Source: CAZTHL01 sp964613585
Lineage (GTDB): Bacteria; Pseudomonadota; Alphaproteobacteria; DSM-16000; Inquilinaceae
DNA length: 43,485 nucleotides
Direction of reading: 5' to 3'
Assembly (NCBI GenBank): GCA_964613585.1
Contig: CAZTHL010000027.1
Span: 1-43,485, forward strand
This document shows positions 7,855 through 15,482 of this stretch, one piece after another (the stretch's first letter is position 1; each line of letters opens with the position of its first letter). Under the pieces are notes generated by a model that was not told the DNA's origin, made no database searches, and saw only the letters and a program-made list of their open reading frames with translations. The position numbers and the translations under genes are program-made.

Positions 7855-8682
7855 ATGGCCGACACCACCCTGCCCGCCGCCGTCCCGGGCTCGGCCGCCC
7901 GGCGCATCGGCGCGATGATCCTGCGCTACTGGTACCTGCTGCGCGGGTCCTGGCCGCGCCTGCTCGAGCTTGCCTACTGGCCCACCGTTCAGATGATCGT
8001 CTGGGGCCTGATCACCCTGCACCTGCAGGACGACAGCGGCTGGCTGGCCCAGGCGGCCGGCGTCCTGGTCGCGGGCGTGCTGCTGTGGGACGTGCTGTTC
8101 CGCGGCCAGCTCGGCGTGTCGATCTCGTTCCTCGAGGAGATGTGGAGCCGCAACTTCGGCCATCTGTTCATCAGCCCGCTCCGGCCGGTGGAGTGGGTCG
8201 CCGCGCTTACCGTGATGAGCCTGATCCGCACGCTGATCGGCATCGTGCCGGCGGCGGCGCTGGCGGTGCCGTTCTTCGGCGTCAACGTGCTCGAGCTCGG
8301 GCTGCCGCTCGTCGCCTTCTTCGCCAACCTGCTCATCTGCGGCTGGTGGATCGCGCTCATCGTGATCTGCCTGATCCTGCGCTTCGGCATGGGCGCGGAG
8401 AGCCTGGCCTGGGCGCTCGTCTTTCTCATCCTGCCGCTGAGCGCGGTCTACTATCCGGTCGCCGTCCTGCCGGGCTGGGCCCAGGGGATCGCGCTGGCGC
8501 TGCCCCCGGCGCACGTGTTCGAGGGCATGCGCGCCGTGCTGTTCGACAACCGGGTCGCCTGGGGCCATCTCGCCGCCTCGGTACTGCTCAACCTCCTGTA
8601 CCTGGGCGTCGCCTCGGGCGCCTTCCTGCTCAGCTTCCGCGACGCCCGCCGCCGCGGCGCGCTGCTGCAGCAGGGGGAGTGA
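7855..8682 (+). CDS. ABC-2 type transporter permease
   Basis: A 275-residue inner-membrane permease of the ABC-2 family (polysaccharide, drug or lipid exporters). About six hydrophobic helices are visible, starting with ELAYWPTVQMIVWGLITL and ending with VLLNLLYLGVASGAFLLSF. The family signature LPLSAVYYPVAVLPGWAQGIALALPPAHVFEGMRAVL lies near residues 195-225. ABC-2 permeases work with a separate ATPase, usually the adjacent gene, but no nucleotide-binding protein lies on either side (purU upstream, transglutaminase downstream and convergent). The partner must be encoded elsewhere. I chose ATG 7855; GTG or ATG codons further upstream give arginine-rich extensions. Confidence 0.9.
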   Translation: MADTTLPAAVPGSAARRIGAMILRYWYLLRGSWPRLLELAYWPTVQMIVWGLITLHLQDDSGWLAQAAGVLVAGVLLWDVLFRGQLGVSISFLEEMWSRNFGHLFISPLRPVEWVAALTVMSLIRTLIGIVPAAALAVPFFGVNVLELGLPLVAFFANLLICGWWIALIVICLILRFGMGAESLAWALVFLILPLSAVYYPVAVLPGWAQGIALALPPAHVFEGMRAVLFDNRVAWGHLAASVLLNLLYLGVASGAFLLSFRDARRRGALLQQGE

Positions 8683-8729
8683 TGCCGGCTGGCCAAGGTC
8701 GTCAGACATTGGGAGCCAAGGCGTGCCTC

Positions 8730-8800
8730 GGCGGCGGCGGGTTGGCGGGCGCCGCCCGAAGGCCGAGCCGACGAGGCATCTCGTCGGCTCGGTGGCATGA
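8730..8800 (+). repeat. Dispersed palindromic repeat, family A copy 1
   Basis: A G-rich strip (GGGTTGGCGGGCGCCG) is followed by a perfect 13-bp hairpin, CCGAGCCGACGAG-gcat-CTCGTCGGCTCGG, at 8763-8792, then GGCATGAG. The same order recurs at 18540-18605, 18779-18905 and, inverted, at 38940-39055. It lies 80 bp after the permease stop, between convergent genes, and may act as a terminator or mRNA-protecting hairpin. Confidence 0.8.
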
Positions 8801-8842
8801 GACGGTCCGGCAGCGCTTCCGGCTCAAGTGGCATCGCGCCGG

Positions 8843-8904
8843 CCCGCACCCCCGCCCGGCCCCCCAGCGACCGCATGCTCCAGGTGGCCGGGCGGGGGAG
8901 CGGG
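8843..8904. repeat. Dispersed palindromic repeat, family B copy 1
   Basis: The left arm CCCGCACCCCCGCCCGGCC (8843-8861) pairs with the right arm GGCCGGGCGGGGGAGCGGG (8886-8904), 18 of 19 matched, around a 24-nt loop. It is followed by GCGGAAACGC. Copies with the same arms lie at 30531-30597 and 35327-35388. Confidence 0.8.
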
Positions 8905-8942
8905 ACTGTGACGAGTCCGCGTCAGGCGGAAACGCTCTGGAC

Positions 8943-9818
8943 CTACAGCGCCCGGACGGTGACGTTGACCTCCATACCCAGGAAATCCGCGGCGGCGCCG
9001 GTGAAGCTGCCGCTCAGGGGCGAGGCCTGGCGCGGGTCGCGGGCCACCGCCACCCGGATCAGGTTGCTGCCCCCCGAGCGGCCGTTGGTCGGGTCGAACT
9101 CCACCCAGCCGGCCCCCGGCAGGTACACCTGCACCCAGGCATGGGTGTCGCCGGCGCCGACGATGCCGGCATCGGCGCCGTCGAGCGAGGGATCGTACAG
9201 GTAGCCGGAGACGAAGCGCGCCGCCAGGCCGAGCTCCCGCACCGCCTCCATCATCAGGAGCGCGAAGTCCCGGCAGCTGCCGCTGCGCGTCTCCAGGGTC
9301 TCGTGCGGCGGCTGGGTGCCGACGGCGTAGCGCCGAGAGTAGTCGAACTCCGCCTTTATGGCGCGCGTGATGGCGATCAGCAGGTCGTTGGTGTCGGTGA
9401 GACCACGCTCGCGCAGAAAGCTTTTGGCCCAGGCGGAGACACGGTGCTCAGGGTCGTCGTAGTGGCGCTCCTTGGTGCGGACAAGATCGGGCACCTCATC
9501 GAGCGGATAGCTGAACGGGTAGGAGCGCGCATATTCCTCGACCGGAAACTCGGTCTCTTCCACCCCGAAATGGTCGACCGTGATCGAGCTCTCGAAGAAC
9601 AGGCGGTCGGCCGCGTCCTCGAAGGTGGCGATGGCGATGGAGTTGCTGAAGACGTCGTGGATCCAGCGGATCTTCGCCGGCGGCTCGAGCGTCAGCGAGG
9701 TGTCGACGAGACGCAGGTCATGACTGTCGCGCGGCCGGAACATCAGCCGGTGCGGCCCGAAGGTGACCGGCCGGGCGTACCGGTACTCGGTGGTGTGCCG
9801 CACGGAGAGCCGCTGCAT
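8943..9818 (-). CDS. Transglutaminase-like superfamily protein
   Basis: A 291-residue protein with the bacterial transglutaminase N-terminal beta domain (LSVRHTTEYRYARPVTFGPHRLMFRPR, residues 4-30) and a papain-like transglutaminase core. The catalytic triad is visible: Cys182 (RSGSCRDFALLMM), His226 (GAGDTHAWVQVYL) and Asp242 (WVEFDPTNG). No signal peptide or membrane segment, so it is probably cytoplasmic. Members of this family are usually cysteine proteases or amidases rather than cross-linkers and often sit beside ATP-grasp/alpha-E genes. None of those is here. An in-frame ATG at 9881 would add 21 residues; I prefer 9818 because it matches the family N-terminus. Confidence 0.92.
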   Translation of the reverse strand: MQRLSVRHTTEYRYARPVTFGPHRLMFRPRDSHDLRLVDTSLTLEPPAKIRWIHDVFSNSIAIATFEDAADRLFFESSITVDHFGVEETEFPVEEYARSYPFSYPLDEVPDLVRTKERHYDDPEHRVSAWAKSFLRERGLTDTNDLLIAITRAIKAEFDYSRRYAVGTQPPHETLETRSGSCRDFALLMMEAVRELGLAARFVSGYLYDPSLDGADAGIVGAGDTHAWVQVYLPGAGWVEFDPTNGRSGGSNLIRVAVARDPRQASPLSGSFTGAAADFLGMEVNVTVRAL

Positions 9819-10109
9819 GGTCGAGCCCGACGCCAGGAGAAGACGGGAGCCCGCCTCCGAGCGGGTCCGGTCACGCCGGTGCATATTTGGCCGTGTCGAC
9901 GGCAAAAGCCAGTGCCGACCGTCGTGACCCCGGGCGCCGGCGCCCCCGGAAGACCCGCTCAGCCGGGCAGGCGGCGTCGGCGCACGGCCCGCCGGCCGGC
10001 CTCCCGGCCGCCGCCGACCGGGGCATGAACGCGGCCCGGTGCCGTGCCGAGCCCGCGTCGATGCCCGCGGCCGCCGCCCACCGTGCCGGCCGTGCCGCCG
10101 GCGCGATCC

Positions 10110-10202
10110 TCACGCCAGCGGGACCACCGCCCCGGAGGTGACGTGGAGAAGGTGAATCCCCCAAAGGACCGCATACACCCAGAGAAGCGATCGCATCACC
10201 AT
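10110..10202 (-). CDS. Possible 30-residue membrane peptide
   Basis: A short open frame, MVMRSLLWVYAVLWGIHLLH followed by ten residues ending in VVPLA, encodes one hydrophobic helix. A GGGGGAC-like stretch lies just before the ATG at 10202, and an AT-richer region that could hold a promoter lies upstream (10230-10390). Evidence is compositional only. It may be a single-helix small protein or chance. Confidence 0.25.
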   Translation of the reverse strand: MVMRSLLWVYAVLWGIHLLHVTSGAVVPLA

Positions 10203-10473
10203 GATCCGTCCCCCGACCCTGCTTGCCGCCGATATGGCCAAGCTAAGTGATCGGGCCTAAAGAACCTTTAATCGCGCCGACTCCGCAAGAACCTCACCTG
10301 GTAATTCACGGTAGATTGAAAGACTTTTGCCGATGGTCCTGATTAAGCGCTCGTGAAGATGTGAGCCGGCTGGCAGTCTTTTGTGAACCACGTCTGCGCC
10401 AGTAGCGGAACAAGCGGCGGCGGGCTCGGCCGGACGAGACGCTCAAGGAAAAGCAAGGCCGGCAACCTCGCGG

Positions 10474-11361
10474 TCAGGCCTGCCGCGCCTCGACGACCCC
10501 TCGCCGGATGTCGCGGGTGCGCGTGAAGACGCGCTCCAGGGTGTCCGCCTCGCCGCGGCGGATCGCCCGCTGCAGCGCGGTCAGGTCCTCGTTGAAGCGC
10601 TGCATGATCTGCAGCACCGCCTCGCGATTGTTGAGGAAGATGTCGCGCCACATCACCGGGTCGGAGGCAGCGATCCGTGTGAAGTCGCGAAATCCGCTGG
10701 CGGAGAACTTGATCACCTCGGCCTTGATGTCATCGGCCAGATCGGTCGCCGTGTCGACGATGCAATAGGCGATCAGGTGCGGCAGGTGCGAGGTGATCGC
10801 CAGCACCATGTCGTGGTGCTCGACCGGCATCTCCTGGACCATGGAGCCCATGCCGCGCCAGAGCCGCGCGACCAACTCGAGCGCGTCCCGGTCGGTATCG
10901 GGCTCCGGCGTCAGGATGCACCAGCGTCCCTCGAACAGCCCGGCGAAGCCGGCCGAAGGCCCCTGCTTCTCGGTCCCGGCGATCGGATGGCCGGCGACGA
11001 AGGGCACGCCCGCGGGCAGGCGCGGCACCACGTCGCGCAGCGCGCAGCCCTTCACCGAGCCCACGTCGGTGACCACCGTGCCCCGGGCCAGCCGCGGGCC
11101 GATGACCGTGGCGATGGAGGCATACGCGCTGAGCGGCGTGCACAGCATGACCGCGTCGGCGCCATCCACGGCCGCCGGGAGGGTCTCGGCCACCGCGTTG
11201 ACGATGGCCAGCGGCGCCGCCTCACGGCGCACGGCCTCGCTCTGGTCGTAGCCCACGACCCGGTCCGCCAGGCCGTGCCGGCGCACCGACCGGGCCACGG
11301 ACGAGCCGATCAGGCCGAGCCCGATGATCGCCAGCCGCCGGAAGATGGGGCCGTCCTGCAT
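10474..11361 (-). CDS. tyrA: Prephenate/arogenate dehydrogenase
   Basis: A 295-residue NAD(P)-dependent enzyme of tyrosine synthesis that oxidatively decarboxylates prephenate (or arogenate). The Rossmann motif GLGLIGSSVARSVRRHG lies at residues 14-30. The catalytic and substrate region GHPIAGTEKQGPSAG carries the family histidine, and a second histidine region is seen in EHHDMVLAITSHLPHLIAY. No ACT domain is present, so feedback control, if any, acts differently. The gene starts 6 bp after the hisC stop, so the two are almost certainly one operon: hisC-type aminotransferases in this context also transaminate prephenate or phenylpyruvate. Confidence 0.95.
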   Translation of the reverse strand: MQDGPIFRRLAIIGLGLIGSSVARSVRRHGLADRVVGYDQSEAVRREAAPLAIVNAVAETLPAAVDGADAVMLCTPLSAYASIATVIGPRLARGTVVTDVGSVKGCALRDVVPRLPAGVPFVAGHPIAGTEKQGPSAGFAGLFEGRWCILTPEPDTDRDALELVARLWRGMGSMVQEMPVEHHDMVLAITSHLPHLIAYCIVDTATDLADDIKAEVIKFSASGFRDFTRIAASDPVMWRDIFLNNREAVLQIMQRFNEDLTALQRAIRRGEADTLERVFTRTRDIRRGVVEARQA

Positions 11362-11367
11362 CGGCCG

Positions 11368-12471
11368 TCACCCGAGATAGTCGGCGATCGCCGAGACGGT
11401 GGCGCGCATCTCCTCGCCGGTCCCGATGGCGATGCGCAGGCACTGCGGCAGGCCATAGGCCTCCATCTGCCGGACCAGGATGCCGCGCTGCTTGAGGAAG
11501 CCGCGCGCCGCCGCGGCGTCGGTCTCGGGGGTCGCCGCGGCGGCCCGCGCCGGAAACTCGACGAGCAGGAAGTTGGCGACCGAGGGATGCACGGTCAGGC
11601 CGAGCGCCGCCAGCTGCTCGGCGGTCCACGGGCGCCAGACCTCGTTGTAGGCGCGGCCGGCGTCGACGAAGGCCACGTCCTCCAGCGCCGCCACCCCGGC
11701 GGCCTGCGCCGGGACGGAGACGTTGAACGGCCCGCGCACGCGGTTCAGCACCTCGGCCACCGCAGTGGGGAAGTAGCCCCAGCCGAGCCTGAGCGCCGCC
11801 AGACCGTAAATCTTGGAGAAGGTGCGCAGCATGGCGACATTGCCGTGCCGCTCCACCAGGTCGATCCCGGCCGTGTAGTCGTTGCGGACGATGTAGTCGG
11901 CATAGGCCGCGTCGATCACCAGCAGCACGTCGTCGGGCAGCGCCGAGTGCAGCCGCTCGAGCTCGTCCACGGCGAGGAAGCTGCCGGTCGGGTTGTTCGG
12001 ATTGGCCAGGAACACCAGGCGCGTGCGCGGCGTGACCCGGGCCAGCAGCGCCTCGACATCGGTCCTGAGCCCGCGCTCCGGCGCCGCCACCGGGGTGGCC
12101 CCGGCCGACCGGGCGGCGATCGCGTACATCAGGAAGCCATGGGCGCTGTGCAGCACCTCGTCGCCCTCGCCGGCGTAGCTGCGCGCCAGCAGGGCGATCA
12201 GTTCGTCCGAGCCGGCGCCGCACACCACGCGCGCCGGATCGACGCCGTAACGCTGGGCGAGCGCCTCGCGCAGCACCCGGCAATGGCCGTCGGGGTAGCG
12301 CTCGAGCCCGGCGCCGGCGGCCCGATAGGCGTCGGCGGCGCGCGGGCTGGCGCCAAGCGCGCTCTCGTTCGAGGCGAGCCGAATCAGCCGCGGCGCATCG
12401 GCCGTGGCGTCGCCGCCGACATAGGGGGCGATGTCGAGGATGCCCGGACGAGGAACGGGAGAGCCGGTCAT
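11368..12471 (-). CDS. hisC: Histidinol-phosphate aminotransferase (aromatic context)
   Basis: A 367-residue PLP enzyme of fold type I. It has the HisC features RLASNESALGASP, GAGSDELIALLARSY, FLANPNNPTGS (substrate/PLP loop), DAAYADY and the PLP lysine in RTFSKIYGLAALRLGW; a C-terminal arginine (LRIAIGTGEEM) would bind the substrate carboxylate. It lies between the chorismate mutase gene (61 bp upstream) and tyrA (6 bp downstream). This arrangement suggests an aromatic aminotransferase role in addition to, or in place of, histidine synthesis. Start ATG 12471. Confidence 0.93.
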   Translation of the reverse strand: MTGSPVPRPGILDIAPYVGGDATADAPRLIRLASNESALGASPRAADAYRAAGAGLERYPDGHCRVLREALAQRYGVDPARVVCGAGSDELIALLARSYAGEGDEVLHSAHGFLMYAIAARSAGATPVAAPERGLRTDVEALLARVTPRTRLVFLANPNNPTGSFLAVDELERLHSALPDDVLLVIDAAYADYIVRNDYTAGIDLVERHGNVAMLRTFSKIYGLAALRLGWGYFPTAVAEVLNRVRGPFNVSVPAQAAGVAALEDVAFVDAGRAYNEVWRPWTAEQLAALGLTVHPSVANFLLVEFPARAAAATPETDAAAARGFLKQRGILVRQMEAYGLPQCLRIAIGTGEEMRATVSAIADYLG

Positions 12472-12532
12472 GCTTCCTGTGGGTCTCCGCGCAGAGGTTG
12501 CGGACGGCCTTCGAGGGGCCGCGAAGAGGCGG

Positions 12533-13390
12533 TCAACCGCGATCCACCAGGGGCAGGGCGAAGCCGCCGATGGGCCGGACCATGCGCCCGGCCCCGCCGA
12601 GCAGGGCCAGAAGCTGTCGCAGCCGCGGATCGTCGGCCGGCACGAAGCCGACGATCTCGACCAGTTGCAGGACCCGGTCGGCGCCCTCGGGCTCGTAAGC
12701 CGACCAGAAGGCGAAAGGCGGCAGGCCGCTCGTCGCGAGCGCGTCCTTGATCCGGCCCCGGCTGATCGGCTCGACCAGCGCGATGCTGACGAGGGTGTGG
12801 TCGTCGCCTGTCGGCTCGGGCTCGGTCCGGGCGATCGCCAGGGCGGGCGGCCCGTCCCGGCCGCCGCCGCGCTCCAGGAACGGCAGGCGGGCGACCACAC
12901 GCGGCGTCTTGGCGTCCTCGGTGAGCAGGGTCCGCCACCAGGGCTGCCGATCCTCGCTGTCCGGCCAGGGCACAACGGCCAGGGTCGCCGTGTCGTCGAC
13001 GACGGCGCGCACCGCCTGGACCGGCTCGCGCACCGGGTGGAACGGCGTGGTGCTGCCGAAATGGTCGCGGGCCACGTCCCACAGGCCCCGATCCTCCGGT
13101 GGCGCGTACACCGCGACCGTCAGGTCGCCCTGCAGACGCGCCGTGGCCGACAGCAGCTCGCGCCACATCCGCACCAGCGGCGCCAGCGGCAGCGGCCCCT
13201 GGTGGCGCGCCGCCAGACGGCGCAGGATCACCGCCTCCCGTCCCGGCTGGAAGGTGCCGTGGCGCCCGGCCTTGACGCGCGCCACCCGCGTCACCACCTC
13301 CGCGCGGCGCAGCAGCAGGTCGTGCAGCTGATCGTCGATCGTGTCGATCTCGTGGCGCAGCTCGACCAGCGCGCTGTCGGTCGTTGTCAT
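12533..13390 (-). CDS. Chorismate mutase with degenerate P-protein C-terminus
   Basis: A 285-residue protein. Residues about 5-85 are an AroQ-type chorismate mutase (LRHEIDTIDDQLHDLLLRRAEVV, then VKAGRHGTFQPGREAVILRRL), which converts chorismate to prephenate. The remainder has the outline of a P-protein: a shrunken prephenate dehydratase-like stretch (LTVAVYAPPEDRGLWDVARDHFG) and an ACT-like end (DDHTLVSIALVEPISRGRIK ... VRPIGGFALPL). The dehydratase Thr-Arg-Phe motif is not visible and total length is about 80 residues less than a normal PheA. I infer an active mutase with a regulatory or vestigial C-terminus. First gene of the minus-strand cm-hisC-tyrA operon. ATG 13390; an upstream start at 13414 is less likely. 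Confidence 0.85.
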   Translation of the reverse strand: MTTTDSALVELRHEIDTIDDQLHDLLLRRAEVVTRVARVKAGRHGTFQPGREAVILRRLAARHQGPLPLAPLVRMWRELLSATARLQGDLTVAVYAPPEDRGLWDVARDHFGSTTPFHPVREPVQAVRAVVDDTATLAVVPWPDSEDRQPWWRTLLTEDAKTPRVVARLPFLERGGGRDGPPALAIARTEPEPTGDDHTLVSIALVEPISRGRIKDALATSGLPPFAFWSAYEPEGADRVLQLVEIVGFVPADDPRLRQLLALLGGAGRMVRPIGGFALPLVDRG

Positions 13391-13430
13391 GGCCCCCGCG
13401 AAGCCCCACGTCATCCGGTTAGGTTTAGTC

Positions 13431-13516
13431 CGCTTGCCCGGTGGAAGCCAAGCGTAAGCGTGGCCGGCATGGCCGGGCGCCGGCGCGTTGACACAGAGGC
13501 GGCGGCGCTCCTATGC
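13431..13516 (+). promoter_or_regulatory. Putative metX promoter and stem-loop
   Basis: A perfect TTGACA at 13488-13493 is followed, 17 bp later, by CTATGC at 13511-13516, which resembles the alphaproteobacterial -10 (CTATAT). Upstream, CGCTTG (13431-13436) and CAAGCG (13449-13454) form an inverted repeat. If this promoter is right, transcription begins near 13523, which argues for metX starting at 13573. Confidence 0.4.
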
Positions 13517-13572
13517 AGACGCTGCCGGGAGCCGTGGATCCCATTTCGGCCGACATGGCGGAGATCTCCAGA

Positions 13573-14757
13573 ATGCGGATTGCATCGGTGGGCGACCAGT
13601 CGCGCCCGCCGAGCGACTATGCCCGCGTCGCCGTGGACGACCCGCTGCCGCTCGACTGCGGCGCGGCGATCGGCCCGCTGACCCTGGCCTACCGAAGCTA
13701 CGGCCGCCTGAACCCCGACCGCAGCAACGCCGTGCTGGTCTGCCACGCGCTGACCGGGGACCAGTATCTGGCGGAACGGCATCCGATCACCGGCAAGCCG
13801 GGCTGGTGGTCGGTGATCGTCGGCCCCGGCAAGGCGATCGACACCGAGCGCTTCTTTGTCATTTGCATCAATGTCCTGGGCGGCTGCATGGGGAGCAGCG
13901 GCCCGGCCGAGCTGGATCCGGCGACCGGGCGGCCGTTCGGCCTGACCTATCCGGTGATCACCATCGGCGACATGGTGCGAGCCCAGAAGCTGTTGATCGA
14001 TTCGCTCGGCATCAAGCAGCTGTTCTGCATCATCGGCGGCTCCATGGGCGGCATGCAGGTCCTGGACTGGGCGGCCCGCTTCCCGGACCAGGTGTTCGCC
14101 GCCGTGCCGATCGCCACGGCGGCCCGGCATTCGGCGCAGAACATCGCCTTCCACGAGGTCGGCCGGCAGGCGATCATGGCCGACCCGAGCTGGCAGGCGG
14201 GCAGCTACTACGGCACCGGCCAGCGGCCGACGCGGGGCCTTGCCGTGGCGCGCATGGCGGCGCACATCACCTATCTCTCGGAAGCCTCTCTGCACCGGAA
14301 GTTCGGCCGGAACCTGCAGGAGCGGCGGGCGCTCAGCTTCGGCTTCGACGCCGATTTCCAGGTGGAGAGCTACCTGCGGCACCAGGGCAGCACCTTTGTA
14401 GACCGGTTCGACGCCAACTCGTATCTCTACATCACCCGGGCGATGGACTATTTCGACCTTGCCATGGAGCATGGCGGCGTGCTGGCCGACGCCTTCCGGG
14501 ACACAGCGGTGCGCTTCTGCCTCATCTCCTTCTCCAGCGACTGGCTGTTTCCCACGTCGGAGAGCCGCGCCGTGGTGCAGGCGCTGAACGCCGTGGCCGC
14601 CAATGTCAGCTTCGTCGAGATCGAGAGCGACGCCGGCCACGATGCCTTCCTGCTGGACGAGCCGGAGTTCGATCGGGTGCTGCGCGGCATCTTCGACGGC
14701 CTGGCCGAGCATCGCGGGCTGCCGCGCCGGAGCGGCGGAGGTGGCGGTGCCCCGTGA
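13573..14757 (+). CDS. metX: Homoserine O-acetyltransferase (MetX)
   Basis: An alpha/beta-hydrolase-fold acyltransferase of about 394 residues that activates homoserine for methionine synthesis. The nucleophile Ser157 lies in GGSMGGMQVLDWA, with Asp323 (SDWLFP) and His356 (DAGHDAFL) completing the triad. The conserved opening LTLAYRSYGRLN and the oxyanion region NAVLVCHALTGDQYL are intact. Motifs alone do not settle whether acetyl- or succinyl-CoA is used. In-frame ATGs also lie at 13513 and 13555. I prefer 13573, which has GGAG 9 bp upstream and lies past the probable promoter. It overlaps metW by 11 bp. Confidence 0.95.
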   Translation: MRIASVGDQSRPPSDYARVAVDDPLPLDCGAAIGPLTLAYRSYGRLNPDRSNAVLVCHALTGDQYLAERHPITGKPGWWSVIVGPGKAIDTERFFVICINVLGGCMGSSGPAELDPATGRPFGLTYPVITIGDMVRAQKLLIDSLGIKQLFCIIGGSMGGMQVLDWAARFPDQVFAAVPIATAARHSAQNIAFHEVGRQAIMADPSWQAGSYYGTGQRPTRGLAVARMAAHITYLSEASLHRKFGRNLQERRALSFGFDADFQVESYLRHQGSTFVDRFDANSYLYITRAMDYFDLAMEHGGVLADAFRDTAVRFCLISFSSDWLFPTSESRAVVQALNAVAANVSFVEIESDAGHDAFLLDEPEFDRVLRGIFDGLAEHRGLPRRSGGGGGAP

Positions 14758-15391
14758 CAACCTGGAACCGCGCTCGGCCGGGCCGATCCGCCGTGACCTC
14801 CAGCTCATCGCCGACATGGTGGCGCCCGGCAGCCGGCTGCTCGACGTCGGCTGCGGCGAGGGCGACCTGCTCGACCATCTGTGGCGGACCAAGGACGTCG
14901 ACGGCCGCGGCATCGAGATCCGCCAGGACAAGGTGCGCAGCTCGGTGAGCCGAGGCCTCTCGGTCATCCAGGGCGACGCCAACACCGACCTCGTCGACTA
15001 CCCGTCGGCCTCCTTCGACTATGTGGTGCTCAGCCAGACGCTGCAGGCGGTGCACGAGCCGAAATGGGTGCTCGGGCACCTGGTGCGCATCGGCCGGCAT
15101 GCGATTGTCAGTCTGCCCAACTTCGGCTACTGGCGCCTTCGCCTGGCGCTGCTGCTGCAAGGCCGCATGCCGATGACGCCGGTGCTGCCGGCTCCCTGGT
15201 ATGAGACGCAGAACATCCACCTTTGCACCATCACCGACTTCATCGAGCTGTGCCGCGATATCGCCGTGGAGGTCGAGGACAGCCTGATGCTCAGGCCGCG
15301 CGACCGGGTCGTGCGCATGGCGCCCGGCCGGGCCGCCAATCTGCTGGCCGAGCAGGCCGTCTTTCTGCTGCGCGCCGCCCGCCCGGCCTGA
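14747..15391 (+). CDS. metW: Methionine biosynthesis protein MetW
   Basis: A 214-residue protein with a class I SAM-methyltransferase fold: LLDVGCGEGDLLDHLW (motif I, residues about 27-42), a downstream acidic GDAN, and FDYVVLSQTLQAVHEPKWVL. MetW is needed with MetX for homoserine acylation in several proteobacteria. The start is GTG 14747 with GGAGG five bp upstream, inside the 3' end of metX, so the pair is translationally coupled. Reading frames further upstream are the shadow of metX. Confidence 0.93.
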   Translation: MPRDNLEPRSAGPIRRDLQLIADMVAPGSRLLDVGCGEGDLLDHLWRTKDVDGRGIEIRQDKVRSSVSRGLSVIQGDANTDLVDYPSASFDYVVLSQTLQAVHEPKWVLGHLVRIGRHAIVSLPNFGYWRLRLALLLQGRMPMTPVLPAPWYETQNIHLCTITDFIELCRDIAVEVEDSLMLRPRDRVVRMAPGRAANLLAEQAVFLLRAARPA

Positions 15392-15400
15392 TTTCGCCGA

Positions 15401-15432
15401 GCCGAGCCGCCGGGAGGATGTACCGGCTCGGC
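15401..15432. terminator. Hairpin between convergent metW and GT39 genes
   Basis: A perfect 9-bp stem, GCCGAGCCG (15401-15409) and CGGCTCGGC (15424-15432), lies 10 bp past the metW stop. There is no T-run. The stem resembles the right-hand hairpin of repeat family A. It may serve as a bidirectional 3' end structure. Confidence 0.5.
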
Positions 15433-15482
15433 AGGGGGCGCGCCGTCGCGAGCCCGGGGCTGACGCCATCGGCGCGCCGGCG

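Noticed and set aside
13391..13572. SAM riboswitch before metX
   Set aside because: I looked for the SAM-II core (GGUGAUUUG ... GCUUGC ... AAAGCUAAA) and did not find the required parts in order; only a short inverted repeat is present.
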